Positions 8,267 through 15,535 of a DNA stretch of 30,638 nt are shown in pieces. The stretch covers positions 1 to 30,638 of the IMG/VR virus record IMGVR_UViG_3300029955_000101. One strand, given 5' to 3'. How positions within the stretch are numbered: the stretch's first letter is position 1; each line of letters starts with the position of its first letter. The notes below the pieces were generated by a model, which saw only the letters and a program-made list of their open reading frames with translations, made no database searches and was not told the origin of the DNA. Position numbers and translations under genes: made by a program. This DNA is from a virus.

Positions 8267-10933
8267 CTATATCACGCTTGGGTTGAGACCAAACGATAGG
8301 GGAAATACGCCGTTGTTTCCGGCTAAGATCACGCCCAGATTGATTGAGAGCGATGGCCCGTTCATAATGATTTGTAAATTACTCACACCTACGAATCTAG
8401 GGTCAGCTTTTACAAGCTCGTTTATTGACCTAAAGATTTCCTGTATCTGGACTGTAGAATTTATAGTCCCAGGCTGAATACCAAGACCAAACTCAGGGTG
8501 AAGCAGGATAGATCCAGCAATACTGCCGAATTTGATCTTTAAAGCTTGAATTATGTTAGTCATTCCGTAGGCATAGCGGAAATCACCATAATTGTTCACG
8601 GCGATATCGCCGCTATCCGTCAATAATAGGTCAACCTTGCTCATGCCAGACAATGGGTCTGAGGAAGCAATTGCAGGAATTACAATGTTAGGCGAATCCG
8701 TCAAGTTGATATTGCTTGGAATGAAGATCTTTTGTTGGCTATTGACCGTTCCAGGCAAATAAGCCTGAATATAGGCCGAGTCAGCCGTCACAAAGTTCGA
8801 CAGGTTTGGCAGACCATCAAGCGTCAAAAGGAAGCTCGTAGTTGACAAAGTGTCAATCCCAAGGATCGTTCGTGGTGATGGAGTCTGAGTAGCGCTCATC
8901 AAAATGACAGTCTGTCCCAAGAACAAATTGGTGTTATTGCCGACGACGATATTGCGACCAGCAGCATTGGACAGCAACGGATATTGGAAACCGTTTTCGT
9001 CAATATAAGGGTCACGCAGGTTGTTTAGCGTTACAATTTCAATCCAGCGTTGAGGATCTTGCAAGTATCTAGAAGCGATACCTTCAATGGTCAAGCCAAA
9101 TGGAACCGGAGCAACGATCTTGCTATTTGGCACGTCAAACGTGATACCAGAAGAAGCCGCAAGGCCTGCAACATATTCCATGCTAGATAGGTTATTGCTG
9201 TCATTTACTTCAGTAGAAGCAGTCAGCAAATCGTATGCTTGCATGGTGTCGTAAAGAGCCTTGAGCAGGTCATAGTCGTCAAGCGTAATCGGCGCAATCT
9301 GCGTTACAGGAGGAGGCAAGTTGTAAACCTGACTCACGAAAGCATCGCCAATTCCGAAGTTATTCGAAAGCTGTAGGGCCAACTGTTGAATCGTAGCGCG
9401 ATACTGTTTTAGCTGATTCACGGTTGTAGCACGGGCAGAGTCAACTACGTCATCGACAACGGCTTGTTGAGCAACAGTCAAAGTCAAAGAATCAACGGGA
9501 ACTTGGTCTATGAGCAAGAAGTTTGATTCAGGACTAGTGAATACGTTCTGTGCAGGATCGGTCGATTGATACTGAGTAGCACCTACTCCGATCTGTCCGC
9601 TCGAAACCGCTTGAATGCTCAAGCCTTCAGTATTCTGACTACTAGCTTGCAATGCCTTGAAAGATAGAATAGTTTTAGGATCTGTGGCAGCATCGCCAGT
9701 CAACTGGTTAACGCTACGACCAGTCAATACAGATGCAATTCCGCTCTTATAATCGTTGATTACTTGAGACGGTAGATCGGCAGCGGTAATAGCTACACCA
9801 GCTAAGTCTTTGACAAACAATGCGGTCTGCCTAAGAGCATTGAGAGGAGCTTCCACGTCACTGCGTACCGCGCCAATCAAATTGATAGCAGCACTTGTAG
9901 CTTCGCGTGCAGCAAAGATAGTGTTCTGAATGCGTTGTAAGATTCCAGGAGTAAGAGGAGACACTCCAGATGGAACCGTAATGACTTTATTATTCAGGTC
10001 AATACGTCGCCAAGCTTTGAACTGGAGATTGAACATGATCTCCATAGCTTTCTGTTGGTTTTGTTGCCAAGTAAAAGATACGGGACTAACAACGAACGAT
10101 TGGTTTTGTTTTGGAATATCAAATACTAAACGCCATCCCACATTATTTGGATCTTTTTTAGCTTCAGCGTACTGCTCCAGGAATTGTTGGAGTTTCATAG
10201 CGCTGTAGTAGCCAGTGCTGATTAATCCGTTAGGAGTATTCTCAGGACGTGGAGTTACAGGTTTGTTAGCAGCGCTATTTCCCGTTGCAACGTTGATGAC
10301 ATTGGTAGCAGAAGCGGCCAGATTACTAAAGGCTTCCAGTGTTCCACCGAAAACGGATTGTAGAACTGTAGGATTAGTAGTGGGAGGGTTAGTAACGCTT
10401 TGTCTGTTGGACCACACGCCAAGAGATCCTTGGGCGTTAATCATTTTGAATTTTACGCCATTGTGTTCTTCGGTTACGCCGCGCAATGTGGCAATCGTGT
10501 TAATGGCAAATATATCTTGGATATTCAGCTGTTGAGGAGTAATTGGAAGCTCGAATATCCATTGTGCTCCATACGTGTTAAACTCAAGGCTAGAAGTATC
10601 CGTACCCTTTCTTACTGTGATTTGGGGAGGATTACTTCCGTTGACTATGGCATTATGAAAATTTACATCAATAACCAACAAACGATATGGGAATAGCTGA
10701 TCCCAACGTCTGCTGGCAATATCTATGGATGGGAAAAATACGCTTGGAGTAAAAGATACCACATTCTGCGGGTCGGATACCCATGGTAGACCCTCGTAGT
10801 ATGTGGGGCCACTATTTTGACTTTGAGCGATAACGGTAGCTAGATAGGAATTGGCGTTAGACTGAGGATTCGGCAAATCCTTGACTATCGTATCTGACGC
10901 TCCAAATTGGCTTGAAAAATCGCTCGTTGACAT
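8267..10933 (-). CDS. Baseplate protein with LysM-like and gp25-like domains (888 aa)
   Basis: The ATG start has a strong AGAGGAAA ribosome site. Residues 60-330 form a beta-rich part with ELPITPQQLNIQD and EEHNGVKFKMINAQG stretches, then a Trp-rich WRLVFDIP/AWRRIDL part, of a kind I associate with XkdP-like baseplate proteins. The middle (about 330-590) is helical. Residues about 604-680 look LysM-like: PFGLTIEGIASRYLQDP, then WIEIVTLNNLRDPY. Residues about 764-888 match the gp25/GpW_gp25 wedge family: DSGDIAVNNYGDFRYAYG, IIQALKIKFGS, HPEFGLGI. Gp25-like proteins are normally separate proteins of 100-150 residues, so this is a fusion. It sits directly upstream of the J-like gene, as gp25 does in P2-like and PBSX-like clusters. 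Role: baseplate wedge/sheath initiation joined to a hub-side LysM part. Domain calls are by eye. Confidence 0.75.
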   Translation of the reverse strand: MSTSDFSSQFGASDTIVKDLPNPQSNANSYLATVIAQSQNSGPTYYEGLPWVSDPQNVVSFTPSVFFPSIDIASRRWDQLFPYRLLVIDVNFHNAIVNGSNPPQITVRKGTDTSSLEFNTYGAQWIFELPITPQQLNIQDIFAINTIATLRGVTEEHNGVKFKMINAQGSLGVWSNRQSVTNPPTTNPTVLQSVFGGTLEAFSNLAASATNVINVATGNSAANKPVTPRPENTPNGLISTGYYSAMKLQQFLEQYAEAKKDPNNVGWRLVFDIPKQNQSFVVSPVSFTWQQNQQKAMEIMFNLQFKAWRRIDLNNKVITVPSGVSPLTPGILQRIQNTIFAAREATSAAINLIGAVRSDVEAPLNALRQTALFVKDLAGVAITAADLPSQVINDYKSGIASVLTGRSVNQLTGDAATDPKTILSFKALQASSQNTEGLSIQAVSSGQIGVGATQYQSTDPAQNVFTSPESNFLLIDQVPVDSLTLTVAQQAVVDDVVDSARATTVNQLKQYRATIQQLALQLSNNFGIGDAFVSQVYNLPPPVTQIAPITLDDYDLLKALYDTMQAYDLLTASTEVNDSNNLSSMEYVAGLAASSGITFDVPNSKIVAPVPFGLTIEGIASRYLQDPQRWIEIVTLNNLRDPYIDENGFQYPLLSNAAGRNIVVGNNTNLFLGQTVILMSATQTPSPRTILGIDTLSTTSFLLTLDGLPNLSNFVTADSAYIQAYLPGTVNSQQKIFIPSNINLTDSPNIVIPAIASSDPLSGMSKVDLLLTDSGDIAVNNYGDFRYAYGMTNIIQALKIKFGSIAGSILLHPEFGLGIQPGTINSTVQIQEIFRSINELVKADPRFVGVSNLQIIMNGPSLSINLGVILAGNNGVFPLSFGLNPSVI

Positions 10934-11001
10934 GTATTTCCTCTAATTATAAGATTGTGGGGTAGACCGCAACCCGCATAATGTGATATATATCATTTAA
11001 C
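10934..11001. promoter_or_regulatory. Divergent intergenic region with a 12-bp palindrome
   Basis: This 68-base gap separates the minus-strand 888-residue baseplate gene from the plus-strand metallopeptidase gene. For the minus strand, a TATAAT box (10946-10951) lies inside AATCTTATAAT, with no convincing -35. For the plus strand, CATAAT at 10977-10982 follows TTGTGG at 10955-10960 with a 16-base spacer, a weak sigma70 match. The perfect palindrome TGATATATATCA lies at 10984-10995, between that -10 and the ATG at 11002, where an operator could sit. No ribosome site is visible before 11002. Promoters here are possible, not shown. Confidence 0.35.
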
Positions 11002-11601
11002 ATGAATAAAATTCTTATCCCGATTTGCCTATTAGTTTGGTCATTTACGATCTACGGTTGTATGCGTAGTAGCCATAAAATCGAGCCTAGGCTTAAACCT
11101 CACTACGTTGGAATTGATCCTAGGGTTAAATCATTGATTAGAGAATACGTTAATCTTGCAAGGCAACACGGTATAAGATTTACTCGCCCTATAACGGTTG
11201 GATTCACGGATATAAATACGGGAATTGGAGATGGAAACAAAGTAATAGGAATTTGCTTTTATGGTAAAAATTTCAGAGAAATAGACATAGACAATCGTGC
11301 ATGGAATATGTATCCTGCTGATATTAAAGAGGAATTAGTTAGACACGAATTGACGCATTGCTTGTGTGGCAGAGGTCACGACTATGGAAATGGGGAACAA
11401 TATCCAAGCGTAGAGGTGGAAGAAATTATAGATTTGTTTCGTAAATGGCCATTTTACGTGCAAAGACCAGGCAGATATTCAGATGGTTGTCCGTTAAGCA
11501 TAATGTTCCCGTATGTGCTTTCCCAAAAATGTATACAATCTCACAGAAGGCAATACTACAAAGAGATGTTCAATAGGTGCAGCCCTGCTGTTGGCTCATG
11601 A
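11002..11601 (+). CDS. Putative lipoprotein zinc metallopeptidase
   Basis: The N-terminus is a lipoprotein-type signal: MNK, a hydrophobic stretch 4-19, and a lipobox-like IYGC with Cys20 (Tyr at -2 is unusual). The body carries HELTH (His115, Glu116, His119) and a further His126 in GRGHD, giving HExxH-6-H. This resembles the metzincin HExxHxxGxxH, with one extra residue. Met168 in SIMFP could be the Met-turn. In many small bacterial and phage putative metallopeptidases I recall the same order: HExxHC, GRxH, then S(I/L)M.P. Predicted location is anchored in a membrane after export. It is on the opposite strand to the tail genes and overlaps the GIY-YIG gene by ATGA. The substrate is unknown: peptidoglycan-linked protein, host surface protein or a superinfection factor. 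Fold confidence is moderate. Confidence 0.7.
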   Translation: MNKILIPICLLVWSFTIYGCMRSSHKIEPRLKPHYVGIDPRVKSLIREYVNLARQHGIRFTRPITVGFTDINTGIGDGNKVIGICFYGKNFREIDIDNRAWNMYPADIKEELVRHELTHCLCGRGHDYGNGEQYPSVEVEEIIDLFRKWPFYVQRPGRYSDGCPLSIMFPYVLSQKCIQSHRRQYYKEMFNRCSPAVGS

Positions 11602-12332
11602 ATAGTAATCTTGTCTGTATGAAAATAGACGGAGATACTATAGAAAAATATTCAAGTAAATTGCTAATATATAGAATTTACAATAATTTGGATGGTAAAA
11701 GCTACATAGGAAAATGCTCCAAGGGCTTAAGTAGGGTAGCAGGACATTTTATTGATTGGAAATACCCTAAAAAACAATACAGAGCAAAACTTCTATATAG
11801 AGCAATAAACAAGCACGGTCCAGAAAATTTTAGATGGGAAATTCTAGTAGAATGTACTTCTTTAGAAGAATTAGATAAAAAAGAGATAGAATTTATATCG
11901 ATGTTCCGCACTATCGATCCCGAATTCGGATACAACTTAACCGCTGGCGGAACAGGTGGAAATTCCTGGTCATGGTTGACCGATGAAGAAAAAGCGAAAG
12001 TTTCCAAGAAGATATCCGAGGGAAATAAGAAAAACTATCAAAATAATCCTGAGAGAAAATTAGAATCGGCAAATACTTTAAGGGCTACCAGGAAAGATCC
12101 CATAAAATCAGCAAAAAACAAAGCGGTATGTAGCGATAGATTAAAAAATCTAAATAAAAAAGATCCAAGATTTATGGGAGCTAGAAAATTAAAGGTAATG
12201 TGCCTGGAAAACGGGAAAGAATACGCGTCGTTAAAGGATGCTTCAGCCGATACTGGGATAGGGTACGGGACAATATCAACTGCCATAAAAAACAATAGAA
12301 AATGTAAGGGCCTAACTTTCAAGTTCGTTTAG
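11598..12332 (+). CDS. GIY-YIG homing endonuclease with NUMOD-type C-terminus
   Basis: I chose the ATG at 11598 because it makes an ATGA overlap with the metallopeptidase stop. An in-frame GTG lies 21 bases upstream and another ATG at 11619. The protein is 244 residues. GIY-YIG nuclease features: LIYRIYN (23-29) and SYIGKC (35-40), Arg45, His50, YRAINKHG (67-74), probable catalytic Glu96 in KKEIEFI, and GYNLTAGG (111-118). The lysine-rich linker is followed by a C-terminal NUMOD1/IENR1-like DNA-binding repeat (about 197-244: VMCLENGKEYASLKDA, GTISTAIKN, GLTFKF). It makes a DNA break or nick and promotes its own spread. The gene is clearly richer in A and T than the baseplate genes, as expected for a recent arrival. 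Its stop overlaps the opposing 441-residue gene by 3 bases. Confidence 0.88.
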   Translation: MNSNLVCMKIDGDTIEKYSSKLLIYRIYNNLDGKSYIGKCSKGLSRVAGHFIDWKYPKKQYRAKLLYRAINKHGPENFRWEILVECTSLEELDKKEIEFISMFRTIDPEFGYNLTAGGTGGNSWSWLTDEEKAKVSKKISEGNKKNYQNNPERKLESANTLRATRKDPIKSAKNKAVCSDRLKNLNKKDPRFMGARKLKVMCLENGKEYASLKDASADTGIGYGTISTAIKNNRKCKGLTFKFV

Positions 12333-13654
12333 CCTAGGTCTTTGTACAGTCTCACATTGCTAGCAATCGTATATTTGGCTGGAATCGAATCGTTGAGCGT
12401 TACAGCATTTCCTACTATGGTTTTGATTGCCATGGCAATTTCCACTTGATTATCCGCTGTAACATATACTGAATCCCCTGGACTTAAAAAGCTCACATCG
12501 ACCAAAGAAACGAAGGGTGTCCCGTTGGCATTCGCTGCGAACCCAGTAGTGGGAATGATCGTAAAATAAGTAGCCGCTGTAGATTTTATGTTTGCGATGA
12601 TGTTAGTCTGTGCAGAAGCGGCTGTTTTGAAACTAGAAAGAACAGTTAAAGATCCATTCAGGGCATTCAGCCTTAAAGCCAAAAACCCATATCGTCTGCC
12701 ATATAGTCCGCTACTCGAAGTGACGTTCCCGTTGGTCGTATCTTGAGCTATCGTGCCTAGCACAGCGTTTAGCTGAGCAGTACGAGTTGCTACGAAAGTG
12801 GCCCGTGCGGTCACAGCAGCGGTAAATGTAGCTAGATTTACAGAATATAATTGAGGATGCGGCGTAAGAGTTGCAGGATTTGTAGAATTGAACGCGGTTC
12901 CAGTCGTGCTTCCAGGCATTGGGGTAAACGCGGGCAATGCTTGAAAAGCAGCGATAGCAGGTAAGATAACATTGTTGATGTTGTTGAGCGCAGCGGCATT
13001 ATTTGCCGTATTAGTAGAATTAGAGTCAACGATCAAGCCAATGGCAGTGGCCTGAGCTTGCAATGCAGTCTTCCATGCTGCAACAGCCGCATTCAAGTTT
13101 GTGCTTAATGTCTGTAGAGCCGTAAACGTTACGATTGGATTGGAAAGTACGGTATCAGCTTTTTGTCCAGTCGTGTTCTGAATGTCAGTGTTTGCGGCCA
13201 GCGAGGTGAAGATGCCTTGGATAGTCGTGATGTTTGCGTCTTCATTGGAAGGATTGGTTCCATAGACCTGAACGTAGTTTTTACCAACCGCGAACGACAA
13301 AGCGAACGGGCTTAGGTATGGCCATACGTTATTGAGGGCTGAAAGACTAGGAACTACCTTCGTAGTATCATTTGGGAAGAAATCGTTTTGTAGTTTTTTG
13401 TTCGCAGCATCGACAATATCTTGTTCAGATATGGTAGTGCGCAGGTTGCCGTCTATGTTGTTGAATTCAGCCTGGTATTGGCCGATCAACGTGTTAGAGG
13501 GCAGGAACAGATTGTCATTTGCCGTATCAATAGCCTGAGCCTTTACTTGCTGCGCTGCAACGGCGGCTTGCGCGCTTTGGACGCCAGCGATAGTAGTCGG
13601 AGCAGTGACTTGATACAATGAGAATGAGATTCTGTCCGCTTGGGCAGTTGGCAT
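12329..13654 (-). CDS. Probable tail structural protein, function unknown (441 aa)
   Basis: Not recognised as a named family. It is rich in Ala, Thr, Asn, Gln and Ser, with no Cys and no membrane segment. Alanine-rich heptad-like helices occur at about 25-50, 185-245 and 285-310, between short beta stretches. The last 70 residues (SPGDSVYVTADN, then VGNAVTLNDSIPA) look like a small beta domain of the kind seen in phage fibre and baseplate parts. It lies between the small 104-residue gene and the LysM/gp25-like gene in the tail order, so a baseplate or tail-tip structural role is likely. It ends tail-to-tail with the plus-strand GIY-YIG gene with a 3-base overlap and no terminator. Confidence 0.6.
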   Translation of the reverse strand: MPTAQADRISFSLYQVTAPTTIAGVQSAQAAVAAQQVKAQAIDTANDNLFLPSNTLIGQYQAEFNNIDGNLRTTISEQDIVDAANKKLQNDFFPNDTTKVVPSLSALNNVWPYLSPFALSFAVGKNYVQVYGTNPSNEDANITTIQGIFTSLAANTDIQNTTGQKADTVLSNPIVTFTALQTLSTNLNAAVAAWKTALQAQATAIGLIVDSNSTNTANNAAALNNINNVILPAIAAFQALPAFTPMPGSTTGTAFNSTNPATLTPHPQLYSVNLATFTAAVTARATFVATRTAQLNAVLGTIAQDTTNGNVTSSSGLYGRRYGFLALRLNALNGSLTVLSSFKTAASAQTNIIANIKSTAATYFTIIPTTGFAANANGTPFVSLVDVSFLSPGDSVYVTADNQVEIAMAIKTIVGNAVTLNDSIPAKYTIASNVRLYKDLG

Positions 13655-13969
13655 TTAGTGTACTCGCATGGGTATGATACGTAGCAGCAGGAGACAGCTT
13701 TTCGCATCTTCCTGTTCTCTAGGATTACCCTTTTCCTTCATAGCTGTCAAGTCTTTAAATATTCCATCGTAGAAATATTCTGCCCTTTGACGAGAAAAGG
13801 CCATCTTTCCATCGAAGGAGAAGATGTCACTTCCAACTTGAATGAAATAATTTCCATATTCCACGAGTATGACTTCTTCTTCTGTGTACGCACCATAAGC
13901 GCTTTTTGGTTTCTCTTCTGACACGTTACCCCAAAATCCATTTGATTGAGAGCAGGGTTGAAAGGTCAT
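13655..13969 (-). CDS. Small unknown protein in the tail cluster
   Basis: 104 residues if the ATG at 13969 is used, which overlaps the CPBP-like gene by 44 bases. A GTG at 13924, directly after that gene's TAA (13926-13928) and preceded by GGGG, would give 89 residues with almost no overlap and is a reasonable alternative. The central part (EEEVILVEYGNYFIQVG, SFDGKMAFSRQRAEYFYDG) suggests a small beta-hairpin followed by helix. There is no signal peptide or known motif. The stop abuts the start of the 441-residue gene. It could be a chaperone or small structural part; no function can be assigned. Confidence 0.55.
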   Translation of the reverse strand: MTFQPCSQSNGFWGNVSEEKPKSAYGAYTEEEVILVEYGNYFIQVGSDIFSFDGKMAFSRQRAEYFYDGIFKDLTAMKEKGNPREQEDAKSCLLLLRIIPMRVH

Positions 13970-14462
13970 AGAGTATGTGACAAATCATAACAGTTCCAAA
14001 GCCGTACTGCTTTCCTAGGCGCATGGCCACTGGAATGTAGAACGAGATTGCGAATGCTGGAACAACACCTTGATAGATGTGACCAGAACCAAACGACGCG
14101 GCTACTAAGACTAGGGCTACAGGAGCAAGGACTTTGTACCAACGAGAAGCTCCCCACATAAGTCCAGCTAGGACCAGTGGCATAGAGTGACAGGCGTCTT
14201 CCCAAAATGTTCCAAGTAGTGCTTGCCAAGGAATCAAGTGAGCCATGTTTCGTGCAGATTCTACCATTGCCTCTGGAGCGAGGAATTTGAGCATGACGAA
14301 TCGCATACAAGCGATGACGCACAGAAGTCTGATGAATTTTAGCAGCGGTCTCCATTCTACTCGTAGGATGTTTCTGTACTCAGATCTGAAAGTGAGTACG
14401 ATCATTAAAATGCCCAGCATCCAGCAGGGCCACATTTGCAAAGCTACTTCGCCGATAGTCAC
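13926..14462 (-). CDS. CPBP-like intramembrane protease (CAAX-protease family)
   Basis: 178 residues with six or seven hydrophobic segments (about 8-24, 41-58, 75-87, 92-104, 109-122, 132-148, 155-175). Three CPBP-type motifs are visible with the right spacing: Glu88-Asp89 (WEDACH, in place of the usual EExxxR), FxxxH at 124-128 (FGSGH) and HxxxD at 162-166 (HILYD). These would form the Glu/His active site inside the membrane. The second Glu is Asp and the Arg is missing, so activity is not certain. The gene starts 8 bases after the gpV-like spike gene, within the tail transcription unit. Known CPBP proteins process lipidated or membrane proteins or give bacteriocin immunity. In a phage, it could process a membrane or virion protein or act on the host envelope. 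PrsW-type protease is a weaker alternative. Confidence 0.65.
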   Translation of the reverse strand: MTIGEVALQMWPCWMLGILMIVLTFRSEYRNILRVEWRPLLKFIRLLCVIACMRFVMLKFLAPEAMVESARNMAHLIPWQALLGTFWEDACHSMPLVLAGLMWGASRWYKVLAPVALVLVAASFGSGHIYQGVVPAFAISFYIPVAMRLGKQYGFGTVMICHILYDLSTLLSIKWILG

Positions 14463-14470
14463 AGATACTC

Positions 14471-15535
14471 CTATGTCGCCAACGACATAACTGAAAAGCC
14501 AGAAATCGCTTGAGAAATAACAGGAAGGCCTAAGTTACCAGTCCCAATGAACATTGCCGATAACAGGAGGATTGGCTGACCGCCTTGACCGCCAATAGAC
14601 GTTAGCCCGTCCATTACGATTTGAGGAGCTTTTATGCCAGCCATAGATTGAGCCGTTGCTTGGAATGTCTGACCCATCAGAGTAGCATCGCCTTTGGCGG
14701 TAATGCTCAGTTTATCCATGCTAAGAGTTGCAGAGCCAGAGGCAGTCATAGTGAGTTTGGTCATCATGGCAGTCATATCGCCTGAAGCCGTCATATTGAT
14801 GTCTTTTGTAGTAGTCAGGTTGTAGCTAGTCTTGGTCGTGTTTGAAATATCGTCGTCAGTTGTAAGACTATACTTGCCATTCTTGTCTAGGCGTTCAGTA
14901 ATAGTCTTATGTTGAACCTGATACGAGCCATCTTTCTCGATGCTCAGTTCAGTATTGCCTTGGCTAGAATCGACAGGTGTGCCGTCATTCTTAGTGGCAC
15001 CCTTGAACGTAATGCTAGTGCTGCCGTCAGAATTTACCTTAATGTTTACACCGTTGAATTCGCCAGCCAATTGAGGGCCAGCATCTTGAATGTTGGTTTT
15101 GCGATCTGGATGGGTCAACGAAGAAATAATAATAGCCTTATCAGACATAGCATCAAGGCAAAGAATCAGAACAACAGCGCCATCTTGTCCCTTTATCGGG
15201 ACGCCAAGGCCTTTGTTGGAATTGTTCTCTAGAGGACGTAGGGTTCTCTCGAAGTAATCGGCGATTGAGCCAAGACCTTCCGAGGACATGCAGTTCTTAT
15301 AAATGATAGTCGTAGCACTCTTATCTTCATTCTGCTCAAACACTTGTACGTCATACTCAGCGGTTAGCTTAGATACGTTGCCGTCATCCGTTACAGGATA
15401 AGATTTAAGAATGATACCAAGACGCATCGGATAGGCTTTGTAGCTTTTGTTGAAGCCGTCCATGAGATCGTTCTTGCTGTGGGTTAGCAATCCATGTGGA
15501 AGGACTGCTCCGTTTTTTAAGTAATTGCCGCTCAT
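14471..15535 (-). CDS. Baseplate spike protein (gpV / gp5-like)
   Basis: 354 residues. Residues about 35-145 have the order expected of the OB-fold domain of P2 gpV/T4 gp5-type spikes: MRLGIILKSYP, a GVPIKGQDGAVVLILCLD strand pair, then IIISSLTHPD. Residues 160-310 are short repetitive beta strands (KLTMTASGSATL, KLSITAKGDATL), the usual pattern of a trimeric beta-helix needle. The last 45 residues are Gly-rich. No lysozyme domain is present. The start is fused by TAATG to the stop of the upstream hub gene, and hub then spike is the standard order. Role: membrane-puncturing tip beneath the hub. High confidence in family, by motif order and context. Confidence 0.82.
   Translation of the reverse strand: MSGNYLKNGAVLPHGLLTHSKNDLMDGFNKSYKAYPMRLGIILKSYPVTDDGNVSKLTAEYDVQVFEQNEDKSATTIIYKNCMSSEGLGSIADYFERTLRPLENNSNKGLGVPIKGQDGAVVLILCLDAMSDKAIIISSLTHPDRKTNIQDAGPQLAGEFNGVNIKVNSDGSTSITFKGATKNDGTPVDSSQGNTELSIEKDGSYQVQHKTITERLDKNGKYSLTTDDDISNTTKTSYNLTTTKDINMTASGDMTAMMTKLTMTASGSATLSMDKLSITAKGDATLMGQTFQATAQSMAGIKAPQIVMDGLTSIGGQGGQPILLLSAMFIGTGNLGLPVISQAISGFSVMSLAT

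Noticed and set aside
13966-14355. 129-residue minus-strand frame overlapping the CPBP-like gene
   Set aside because: Same strand, other frame. Its composition is scrambled (Ser/Cys/Arg-rich), while the 178-residue frame shows regular membrane segments and three motifs.
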